64,000 bases of DNA from the NCBI RefSeq assembly GCF_002994745.2, contig NW_020126830.1, positions 124,001 through 188,000 of the forward strand, read 5' to 3'. A program made the translations under genes and the position numbers. This document shows positions 36,975-47,892 of the stretch, one piece after another. The notes beneath the pieces are model-generated. The model saw nothing but the letters and a program-made list of their open reading frames with translations. It was not told where the DNA came from and ran no database searches. The first letter of the stretch is position 1. Every line of letters begins with the position of its first letter. The DNA comes from Rosa chinensis (lineage: Eukaryota; Streptophyta; Magnoliopsida; Rosales; Rosaceae).

Positions 36975-38103
36975 AATCAATTGTAACGAAAAAGAATTTC
37001 CTCGCTATAGGCTATAGAATGTATAACGATGAAAATAAATTTCATCGCTATACAATACACAACTTATGACGACAAAAATAAATTTCCTCGTTAAAGATTA
37101 TAATATGTACAACGATGAAAGTAAATTTCATCGCTATAAGTTATACAATTTACAACGACAAAAAGTAAATTTCCTCGCTATAGAATATAGTATCTACAGC
37201 GAGGAAAGTAAATTTTCTCGCTATAGACTACAACCTACAACGACAAAAGTAAGATTTCTCGCTATAGACTATACACCCTAAAACGACAAAAGTAACATTC
37301 CTCGCTATAGACTATACAACCTACAACGTCAAAAGTAAATTTCCTCGCTATAGACTATACAACTTACAACGACAAAAGTAAAATTTCTCGCTATAGACTA
37401 TACAACCTATAACGACAAAAGATAAATTTCCTCGCTATAGACTATACAACTTACAACGACAAAAGTAAATTTCCTTGCTATAGCAAATACAACCTACAAC
37501 GACAAAAGTAAATTTCCTCACTATAAACCTTATAACCTATATCGACAAATGTAAAGTTCCTCGTCATTGAGTACCTTTGGCGAGGAATACACCATATAAC
37601 CTATATCGACAAATGTAAATTTCCTCGTCATTGAGTACCTTTGGCGAGGAATACACCATATAACGTATATCAACAAATGTAAATTTCCTCGTCATTGAGT
37701 ACTTTTGGCGAGGAATATTTTTTCAATTTTTTTATTATTTATAATTTCTAAATTATTTACATATCATTAGCGAGGAAATAATACTTTAGCGATGAAATTT
37801 ATTTTATCGGGAAATATATTTAACGACTATTTTCTGGCCTTCAAAAATTTTTAGTGAGAAAAAATTATGAGTTTAGGCGAGGAAAAAAATTGTAGCTAAA
37901 AAATAAAGGCGAGAAAAAAAATATATTCATCGCGAAAAGGGATTGGCGAGGAAATAGTATTTTTCTCGCGGAAACTTTTCTTGACCACCCTACCGCGAGG
38001 AACTGGTGACAAAAATATTTTCCTCGCGAAAACACTACGGCGAGGAAATCTCAGTTTTCAGCGACAAATTTGTTCCTCGCAAATTGGCATTTCTGTTGTA
38101 GTG
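36975..38103. repeat. CACTA subterminal repeat region and 3' terminal inverted repeat
   Basis: Between about 36980 and 37720 a unit of roughly 55-65 bases recurs, built from ACAACGACAAAAGTAAATTT and CCTCGCTATAGACTATAC. From 37720 to 38090 shorter GCGAGGAAA and TTTCCTCGC motifs lie in both orientations. The end TTTCTGTTGTAGTG (38090-38103) is a CACTA terminus. Such arrays are where TNPA-like proteins bind in En/Spm. Confidence 0.85.
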
Positions 38104-39439
38104 TCTTACATCATTGTGTTCTTTAATATTTCAGTGTGCTTCAATATGGATCCCCTTTAATATTTCTATTTGTCATGAATAGATTAGTCAGAGGCTCGGC
38201 AAAAAACACCGCCTTTCATAGGTGTTTTTGCTATCTAGACCTTTGTTGGTTAGTTTTGAATTCGATGCATGCACTTTTGACTTTGGTTTTGTGGGTGAAC
38301 GATATTTTTCTTTGTAGGTTTTGTGAGGGTTGACATTTAAGCTCAGCTTTGTGTAATTAGATATGGGAAATCGTTGAATTCCAGTTGTCAAGTATTCGTT
38401 TCTGTTTCGGTGTGCCTGTGAGTATTTTTCTGTGTTCTCCATTTTCAGTTCAGTTTTGAGGTATTGTTTTCATGTGTGTGTGACTAAGAGGATGACATTG
38501 CTGTGATGTTTGTATATAAAGGCATCTCATTTCTGTTTTGCGCATTTTCAAATAGGTCATTTTCCTGTGGGAATCTTTAAGTATGGAGATGTTGATGCAA
38601 GTACACTAACCAACTTAAATGCGGTTTTCCTTTCATTTGAGTATAATTATTATACTCATTTTTGTTTCAAGAAAATGAGTATAATAATTATTATAAGTAT
38701 CTTTGTTTCAAGAAAGAACTCATTTTTTGTTGTTGTTATCATCTTAGTGGGCATTGATGGCTTATTTAGAAATTTCGAGATTCTCAAGAAAACTGGGTTG
38801 AACAAATGGTACCTATATTTTCAGTTCTATTCTTATTTCTTACTGACCTGTGAAACATAAATTTGTATATTACTACCCATGTACAGTTTTTGAGTTTTTT
38901 TTATTTGATTTTTATTGATGTGAGATAAAAGTTGTATTCATCATGTCCCATGTAGTTTTTCCATCGATCTCTCTTCTTGATGATGCAATTTTGAATTATC
39001 TGTACTGTTTCCATCACAGTCTGAGGTCCGGATCGTGCAATGTGTTTCATTCTAAAGCCTGTAGACAAAAAATGCGGAAGGACAGACTGAATGGCAAGTA
39101 CGCTCCAGTTTCATCTTTAATGTTCATAACCTCATTGTGTTGTATTTGTCTTCACAAGTACGCTCCAGGAGTGTTAATATGTACTTGATATTGGTTTGTG
39201 CTATATTTATCAGGTTATAATTGAAGATATTGGGAAGCAGATTAAGCAACTATAAACCGACAAGGTGCAGGACATTGATTTACTTGACTAGAATTGTTGA
39301 ACTGTAATTTGTTATACTTTATAAATTTGTTTGCATATGGTGTATTTTGATTCAGTTAATATTGCATTTGGTGGTGTATTTTGAGGGGTGTACAATTGGA
39401 GAAAGCTTCCTTTTATTATTAATAAATTTTTTTTTTTTT
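38104..39439. other. Unassigned stretch between two CACTA termini
   Basis: AT-rich, with short frames only and no domain recognised. A small hairpin lies near 38200-38230 and a palindromic GAGTATAATTATTATACTC near 38639. It may be the interior or flank of the CACTA family that ends at 39851. Confidence 0.4.
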
Positions 39440-39851
39440 GGGTTTTTTACAAGTTTTAAGGACACGTTTTAAATGTCCTCTATGACTCTTTTAAGTGTCC
39501 TGTTTTAGTTTTAAGGACACATATGAGTGTATTTTTTGTGTCCTCTTATGGTTTTAAGGACTCCATTTTCAGAGCTTTTAGGACACAGTTTGTGTGTCCT
39601 AGTATAGAATAGAGGACACCTATTAGAAGATATAAGGATGCAATTTAGGTGTCCTCTTATGGATTTAAGGACACTGCATCTAGAGCTTTAAGGACACACA
39701 AACTGTGTCCTCGTATAGAAAAGAGGACACGTTTTCAGTGTCCTTGTTTGAGACTTATAATGACTGCTGGATAGAGGACTCTAAAAAAGAGTCCTTGTAT
39801 GTATTTAAGGACACAGTTTCAGTGTCCTTAAATTGTGTTTTTCTAGTAGTG
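39440..39851. mobile_element. 3' end of a second CACTA family (GGACAC subterminal repeats)
   Basis: About fifteen copies of AAGGACAC and its reverse GTGTCCT alternate over 400 bases, and the stretch ends TTTTTCTAGTAGTG at 39838-39851, a CACTA terminus. Both the repeats and the terminus differ from those at 38103, so this is another family. Its 5' end is not identified in the window. Confidence 0.75.
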
Positions 39852-40805
39852 CTCAATTAGAGAGAGCTAGAGCCGGTTCAAGGGTTTCTAAATCACTCTA
39901 ATTGGCATAAAGCACAAGAATTAGACCATTAAGCGATTCACCCTCGCAATCACGCGGCGGGTGTAAATCACCATGCTTATAACCCCTACAATACCAAATT
40001 AAGGGTTCTAGCTTAGGAATTAGATGAGGTCAAGCCTCTAACTCCTTCCTAGACATGCTCAAAATACATACCATAGAGTTGACTAGGCTCCTAGGCATGT
40101 ATTTCAACCCAACAAAAATTGATATAAGCATCCATCAAATTAAATTGCATCATGACATTAAAATAGGCATCCTTTACATAAAATTTGGGCTAGGGCACAT
40201 AACCCTAATCCCCAACAAAATCTCTACTCACTACCCATAAATATATACATCATCAATTCCATCAATTTCATACAAACAAAAGAGGAAAAGGTATAGAAGA
40301 GGGAGAACAACCAAGACAAGTTACAAATGCTAAAAAGCAAACATAACAAACCTTGGAATTATAATTTCTCCCTTTTACCCAAGTAGTGATTAAACCCCTT
40401 ATGTTTGAAGTGTTTATCCTTTGAATCTTGTGAAATTGATGAGAAGATGGAATTTTGGTGAGGTGGATCTTAGTGAGGAAGTGTGGATCTTGGTGAGGAG
40501 AAGAAAAGATGAGAAGAATGAATCTTAGTGAGGAGGTGTAGATCTTGGTGAGGAGAATGGAAAAATGGAGAAGGAAGAGATTTTGATGAGAGGTGTGTTC
40601 GGTGTTGTAGGAGAAGGAAAAATTGGAATTGGAATTAATGGGTCTGGTGGTGTTATGAAGAGGAAGAATGAGATTGATATTAATTGTAGTGGCTGGTGTT
40701 GTCGAGAAAGAGGAAAGAAAGGATAGGCTAAGCTGACGTGTCAGCTTATGAGAGGAGGAGAGAAAGAAAAGAAAGATGCATGAGATAGAGGGAATGGTCA
40801 GCAAA

Positions 40806-40839
<34 letters not shown>

Positions 40840-41163
40840 CTCGCTCTCTTTCCTTTTCCTTTTTCTTTATCTTTCTTCTTCTTCTTCTCCCTTCTCAATG
40901 TGATTCCGCATATACTATTGGCGGCAATTGAATTCCGCTCTTTTGATGGCTTTGACTATGGGTTGACCCGCGTTGGCTATTTTGTCTTTTTGTTAGAAAC
41001 TCCAAATTGCTCCATTTTTGCACAACTTCTTCCGAAATTCACAACTCCGCTTATTTACTACAAAATAAATAAAAAATAGATTAATTACATAATAATTTAC
41101 TTGAGGATTAACTTAATTCTAGTGTTTTAGATACAATTACATACATAGAAATGCGTGCAATCA
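39852..41163 (-). repeat. Probable LTR of an older Ty3/gypsy relic
   Basis: The right edge ends GTGCAATCA at 41163 and is followed by CACCCCCACACTTG, which on the minus strand is a polypurine tract next to an LTR start TGATTGCAC. The left edge is not determined. An (AT)n run spans 40809-40836. The 180-residue minus-strand frame here is low complexity and not convincing. Confidence 0.5.
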
Positions 41164-42354
41164 CACCCCCACACTTGAATTTTGCTTGTCCTCAAGCAAA
41201 CTAAATGAAATAAAATCCGAAAATCGAATAACTCACAAACATACAGGTAGTGTAGTATTAGCCTTTCCAACCATAACCCTCGGAGAACTAATTATGTAGA
41301 TGACCATGAAATAGATGTAAGCACAACATAAGATTTTTGAATTTGTAAGGCGATTAAGATGCACATGTGATAGATGCTCAAGTATATGCATGTGATATCC
41401 ATAGAAATGAAAGATAAGGAAATACAAAGTCCATAGAAGCTCATGAAGCGACTCTCTCTTGCAGAGATATATGACTTTTGCTTTCGAATGCTATGTCACT
41501 CACTCTAATCCCGATGTACAACCCACACTAAACTATATATAATACTTTACTTTATTTCTATTTTTGGATTTTCTTCTATTTGACTTTTTTTTTTTTTTTA
41601 CTTTTTCAAAACTTTCTTTTCTATACAAAATTCAGTCACCCCCACACTTGTTCTTTTGTAACCTCTCACTTTTGACTTTTCTTTTCTTTTGAAGCACTCA
41701 AACATAAAATCATTCTCTCGAATCGCTTCACCAACTATCATGAAAGGGTAGGATAAAAGTGTTTAGGCTAGGTAGAGATTTGTGGTGCGAATGAACAAAA
41801 AAGCTAAAAATATAAATAGGCTCAAAGTGGCAATCTAGTGGGAAACATTTTTGGGCACATGCTTCTTTGGCCATGGTGGTATTAAGCCTAATTGCCTCAA
41901 TCTTTTCTATCCCGTTGTAAGCGAAAAGTAGTCTCGAGAGGTCTCAAGCAAGTTCTAGATACGCAATGTCATGAAATTGTACACACATGAAAGAATAAGT
42001 GAATGAACAATGCATATACTATAGATATTAGGCTCAAAAGCTCACAAATAAGGCATGCAAGTTAATCGAATAATCTATATGCTTCTCTAACTATGATGAA
42101 CGAACCTAACATAAGCTATGAGCACACATATAATCAAGCATAGATCACATATACACTTAATCACAAAACAAATTCAAAGTCCTAGATCATGCTCAATCTA
42201 TCCACAATCATAACAATTTAAGTCCATGTCTCGTCATTGGGGTTGGAAAAGGCATTAACCACTAAAATTCTAATTACAAAAAGCTATCTTTTTTTTTTTT
42301 TTTTACAAGGGGCGCCCGAGCCCTCACCCACACAAGGGGCGCCCGAGCCCTCAC
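41164..42354 (-). mobile_element. 3' non-coding part of the gypsy relic, left of element C
   Basis: It starts at the polypurine tract (41164) next to TTTTGCTTGTCCTCAAGCAAA, a fold-back sequence typical of plant gypsy 3' regions. A second CACCCCCACACTTG lies at 41637-41650. Near 42308-42354 a stretch with ACAAGGGGCGCCCGAGCCCT is repeated twice. The element continues at 50105 after element C. Confidence 0.6.
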
Positions 42355-44561
42355 TGATACGCTCAAAGCAAGCATATAATTTAACCCTTTAAACATCATT
42401 AGTAGTATAAGCAAATAGGGATCGTTCTATTCCGGGGATTGAGGGTACACCTGTCAATGTAGGACAATATAAACAATTAAAATAAAACAAAGTATAATAT
42501 TCACATAATATAAACACAATTTACGATTTAGGGGAGGTTTTAGGTTTTGGTTTTCGAAAATTAAAAACAAGAATTAAAACAAAGTATAAACAAAAACACA
42601 AATACAAGAATGAAATGTAAGAAACAAAGATCAAAACTAAGTTCATGATTGAATTCGAATAAACCCTACATTGTTCTTCCAAGTCATGAGAAAGGAGTTG
42701 ATCATGTGAAACGTTAGAAAGCAAACGATTTCCCATATTTTACTTTTCAATGCTAATTAATCTAAATGAAAGCACATAGACTAATCCTATCAAACATGTA
42801 ATCAAGCCCTAGAAAGCTAGTCAATCATGACATGTTCAACGCATGAAACACATAGAAAGGCTATCAACTCAAGTGCACAACCTAGTATGAAAAAGTTCAT
42901 CTATTTGCAATCCTCATCAATTGAATTCGATTCTTGTCCAAAACCTTTACTACTTTTGATTCAAGTTACACAAAACAAAAAGTTGATTTCATGTTCTTAA
43001 ATCTAGCACCAATTACATGCATATATCCTAAGTTGGCCACCAAAGAACATAAACATATAAAAGTTTTCTGTAAAGCAAATTCAATCGAACAAACTCACAT
43101 AAGCAACTATGGAATCACAACATAGAATTCGAAATCTTCATTCAATCATAAAATTTCAGAATTAAAACCTTGTTCAAACATCAATGTCAACTAGAACAAT
43201 TCCAACGAAATCAAACAAGATTACAAAGAAAGAGGTTGAATTACACCGTGAGATGGAGATGGGGATGAAAGGTAAAACGTATGGAGTCTTGAATCTCGAA
43301 AGCAAGCTTCAAGGTGGAGAATGGATGATGATGCTCACGGCTTGGTTCTTCTTCTTCTTCTTCCTTGCTTGAAACGTTGAATGCACTAGAGGATGGAGAG
43401 AGCTTTCGCGCGTAGAGAGAATTTTCTGAATTATGGGGGGCTGTTTTAGACGTCTAGGGTTGTGGAGTTTATATAGGGGACGGCTATGCTTGGTCTCCAA
43501 GCCGTGAATTTCTGATTTTCTTCCAAGGAATTAAATTAATAATTCCACATAGCTTCCACCAATGAGAAATTGCCAAGTAAGCCCTAGTGTGTCATCCAAC
43601 CAATCATAAAACTCCAAGAAGATTCCCTAATATATTCTTGCCGAAATACCTTGAATATTTTCTGATTTTCTTCTTGTATTTTCGTCCAAAATATACTTAG
43701 GGTTTCTAGGAATGAATCTAGACTCCATTTGGTGCTTTTCTTGATTTCTTTCCTTAAACTTCACCCTAGAAAATCTCTTGGTGTAATCTTTTATTTTCTT
43801 CTTGATTTTCACGCCACTTTTCTCTCCTCTCTTTGGTTTTCACGCCACTTTTCTCTCCTCTCTTTGGTTTTCACGGCAACACATCCCTAAGGTTTACTTC
43901 TTGCGTCACAAACCCTAATTTCATGGGCTTTGATGGGCCTTGATCCATTTTGCCGAAAATCCAAAGAGTTCTTGGGCCTCGTTGCTTCAACTTCAAGTCT
44001 TCTCATCTTCCAACGCAAAACTCATTATTTTTCCATTTCTTTTTCATGGTTGCGTTGGAAACTTGCTCGGGAAGCCTTCCTCCATTTCGCAGGGTTTCCT
44101 AGTTGGATTAGGAAAGCTTATTTCTTCATTTCTGCTCAAATGTGTGGCCCAGTTCTTCTCATATTTGTTTGTCTTGACGTTCGCAAGCTCCTCTTTCCAT
44201 TCGTGCGTTCATTTCCACTTTTTAGCTCGGAGGTCCTGAAAATAGAAACTAATATGAAAAATGGAAACTTACCTAATTTGAAAAATAGAAACTTTCTAAA
44301 ATTGAGAAATGGAAAGTTTCTAAAAATGAAAAATAGAAACTTACTAAAAATGAAAAATAGAAACTTTCCAGAAATGAGAAATGAGAAATGAGAAATGAGA
44401 AATGAGAAATGAGAAATGAAGACAAAAATGGAAACTTTCTACAATAAGGAACTTTCCCAATCAAAGAATGGAAACTTTCCCAAACAGGGATTTTTCAAGG
44501 AAATGGCGCAGAAAAATGTAGGGAAATGCAGTTAAAACGTCGCATTAAAATGCTCCTATCA
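42355..44561 (-). repeat. 3' LTR of element C (2207 bp)
   Basis: Plus-strand reading TGATACGCTC ... CTCCTATCA, TG...CA ends after CTCAC. It abuts the polypurine tract at 44562. Confidence 0.95.
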
Positions 44562-46607
44562 AATTCCCCCACACTTAGCTTTTGCTAGTCCCTTAGCAAA
44601 ATCACAACACAGACACGACTACGACTCAACAAAAATTAAAGACTCGACACATAACAGACTCTATTGCCCTTTAACTTTTTGTCTCAGCAATCTCTTACTT
44701 TCATAACACCAAGATTAGCACTTCACCAAGAATCAATGTTTAAGCATTCGAGAGTTAATTAAAACACATAAGTTACATATACACAAGTAGGACTTGGTTG
44801 GAACAATGGTGATGGTTTCTGTTAAGCATGCTTCAAACAAGTATGATTCAAATCCTCACAAAGTATATCCACTCTTTCTTCTCTCAGATCATGGCAATGC
44901 TTAAAAGCTTATACACTCAAGTATATGTGAAAGATAGCAAGTGTATCACATAATGCAAGAAACGAAAGCACATGTATAATTTTCTTTTAAAGATCTCATG
45001 AAGGATATTAACTACTTGCACAGATGGACCCAAGCCATAGGTTCAACTCTTGTAACTCATCTCCACATCAAGGGCTGTCCCATCTTAAGGATCAAGAAGG
45101 TCTTATCAAGGGTTGTAATGGGGCCATGGCTCAAGGTTTAAAGAAACGAAGGGTAAGGAATTTAACAAAGTGTCCTAAAAACCTAGTAGAGCTTATGTAA
45201 ATGTAGAGAGACTTCTAGAACTCCACCAAGTATGCAAAAACGTCACTATCCCATGGGGGCGTTATAAAGGGGCCTAATGTCTTCATGTTGGGCCCTAACT
45301 TCACTCTAAACTTCCTTTGGTTACTAATGAGTTGGACAAAGGCCAAATTTTTCTGTAATGGGCCTTCAATTCAAAGTAAACTCCAAACTCACCAAGTATG
45401 GGGGACTAAAATCCATAGATATTTCATCTTTTTCTTTCTTTTTGTTTTCTAGCCGTACACTTTTTCTTTTTCACTTTCTTTTTCTCGGCTTTTTCACACA
45501 TTTTTTTTTTTTTCTTTCTTTCATGGACAAGTCTACCCCCACACTTGAGTTTTTACCTCTTCTTATTCTTCATTATGGACGCCAAAAATCTTCAAGTAAA
45601 GTCTCAGTTTAGCTCCACTAAGTTCTTAGAACAAAGGGTAGGGTTATAGCTATACTAAGGTTTAGGTTAAAGATTTTTAAGGGTGACGAAAGAAAAGGCT
45701 TAATGTAGGCTCAAAGGGGTTTTACTAAGGGAGTCCCACGACGGGCACAATTAGGGACACAGGTTTATTTGGCAATGGTGATGATTCCTAGGGTGCCTCT
45801 ATCCTTTCCAGAATCAGGGCCATGTATTGATAAAACGTCTCAACAAGCACAAGAGTGAATTCTAGCATTCTCTAGTCCATCAAAATTAATCTATGGCAAG
45901 TAGTCAATCAAATGAAAGAATAATGAGATCATCAAAACATCGCCAAGAAAATAAGAATATATTTTCAATTATCACTCCAAGAAAAAGGGACATGGGCTCA
46001 ATTATCTCACATGGGTTTTTATGAATCAAAACTCATCTTAACATGCTCATATTTCTGTACCAAAGTCACGAAATCCATATCCACTACAAGGCACATATTT
46101 TTCATATATCTTAATTAACCAAAGAATACCATTTTAAAGTCATCTCAATTTTGTGATTCTCTTTTAGCCATAATTTCAGAGATATAGAATCATCCTAGAC
46201 AGTTGAAAGGGCATCCTATGACTCAAAAACAAAAACAAAAGACAAAGACTCAATAAAAGCAACGAAATTTTTATGATTTTTGACATTTTTTTTCAATTTT
46301 TTTTTAAATTTTTCAATATATATGACTCAAAACAAAAGTATAAATCCCTTCCCCCACACTTAAATATTGCATTGTCCTCAATGTAATCAATCATAAGCAT
46401 GCAATGAACACATAAGCACATAGGGTTGAGATTTACGAAAAGACCTACTAAATTCAAAACGAAAACATGAAAAGAAAGAGAAATAGGGAAGGAGAAATCA
46501 AATCTGCGTGTGTAGACTCCTTCACAACTACTTCTGAATTGGGTTGCCTCCCAAGCAGCGCTTAATGTTTATAGTCTTTCAGCCTAGACTTGTACCTCCA
46601 TTTAATA
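44562..46607 (-). other. Element C 3' non-coding region with polypurine tract
   Basis: The polypurine tract is at 44562-44576. Homologous to the 3' region of A and B, with extra tracts near 45535-45546 and 46347-46361 and the hairpin at 46539-46554. The homology stops at TGTACCTCCATTTAAT (46592-46607), which in B overlaps the pol stop codon. Confidence 0.8.
46539..46554 (-). other. Conserved post-pol hairpin motif, element C
   Basis: Same TTGGG/CCCAA hairpin as in A and B, kept although pol itself is gone. Confidence 0.6.
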
Positions 46608-47867
46608 AAGTTAGTGACTATACAATAAAAGAAATACAAAATAATGATTTATACAATAAAACGTCACTATTCACGATACTATTCACAATTTACTATTCAC
46701 GATTTTTACAAGTATAAAGAAAAGTATAATGTACAAAATTTCCACACAATAAAGTGTCACATATATGTACAAATTTTAGTTAGGGTGTGAAATAAATAAT
46801 TAATAAAAGCATGAATCTCATTATAAATCCTTAACCAAAGTTTAGACGTGCGGCCCAAGGGCTCGACCCTTAATACTAGTCGCCCTCCTCAATCTTTTGG
46901 TAACTCTTTTCACACAGAGCCAGGTAGCAGATGAATGATTTTGGCGGAGCTCAGCTCACTTGTTTAGCAGGGGACGAGACCCTTTGCTAGCACTTCTCAT
47001 ATCCAATCAACCTAGACACCCTATGCTACTAAGGTGCGCCACATGAGAGAGAAGGGTGCAAGACTAATGTTAAAGACAAAGTCCTTCACCTATTCCATTA
47101 TGGTCAAAAACTTATAATAAAATTTATACTCTCCTAAACCATGTTTTTCACTATTCACGAAAATCATGTACAATTCTATCTTTTCTTTTCTTTTATTTAC
47201 AATTATTTCAACACTTAGGTACGAGAACAGGGAGTCTCAATGTGCAATGGGACTGAAACAGCTACCCTTCTCAAGACTATGTTTAATCCAATATATCTTA
47301 GTGTATCACAACAATTTCTTTTGCTATAAATATCATTGATATCAAATTAAATTCCAAGTGGTAAATCAAGGGGACGTGCGGCCCAAGTATAATTGTCTCG
47401 ACACAAAGTCCCTCCTACATCCTTTGGGCAACCTTACTGAAATGGCCAGGTAGGGGAGGACGAACACGAGAGACAAAATCCATTTTGGCATGAGCTAAGC
47501 CCATTTGTAAGCACTTCTGGATTCAAAAACCGTCATGATCGTTGTCCCCTTCCTAGACACCATCCCACATAGGCTATACTTACTTAGATGAAAAAGGTCC
47601 TAGGTGTGAAGACAGTTCAATGAATATTAATAAAAACCGCCCTCAACCTTAAGGGACCTGAACTAGGTACCAATAAGGGGTTTAGGTCAATATTAATAAA
47701 CACGACTTCACCTATTCCTTCTTTAATTTACAACTCACAATAAAACTCGTATTCAATAATATAAATAACAACCTAAGTATTTACTTTACTAAATTTCGAT
47801 CACAATATGAACATATATATAATATTTACGAAAACAACAATATTCACAATGCAACAAGTGATTTTTC
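46608..47867 (-). other. Element C untranslated leader, joined directly to the 3' region
   Basis: Leader-type sequence follows immediately after the lost pol stop. It contains the block with GAGCTCAGCTCACTTG (about 46860-47080) and the block shared with B and D (about 47380-47710). No frame of note. Confidence 0.75.
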
Positions 47868-47887
47868 AATCCCCGGCAACGGCGCCA
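47868..47887 (-). other. Primer binding site, tRNA-Asp type, element C
   Basis: Identical 20-base site to element B, five bases inside the 5' LTR. Confidence 0.9.
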
Positions 47888-47892
47888 AAAAT

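Larger units (their letters stand above)
13616..38103 (+). mobile_element. CACTA (En/Spm) transposon, interrupted by element B; 5' terminus not located
   Basis: The element carries a TNPD-type transposase gene (16622-34220, split by an LTR element), a TNPA-like partner gene (34480-36711), a subterminal repeat region (about 36975-38090) and a 3' terminus reading TTTCTGTTGTAGTG at 38090-38103, the reverse of a CACTA end. Gene order TNPD then TNPA is typical. I could not find a matching CACTACAACAG start upstream, nor copies of the 3' subterminal motif. The 5' end may therefore be lost, diverged, or left of element A; the start given here is only the first leader-like sequence. Confidence 0.7.

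Noticed and set aside
36980..37720. Regularly spaced repeats that could suggest a CRISPR-like array
   Set aside because: Units vary in length and sequence, there are no unique spacers of constant size, and the context is a eukaryotic CACTA end.
40268..40810. 180-residue minus-strand frame
   Set aside because: Low-complexity Ser/Thr/Leu/Phe composition in a probable LTR of a relic; no similarity recognised.
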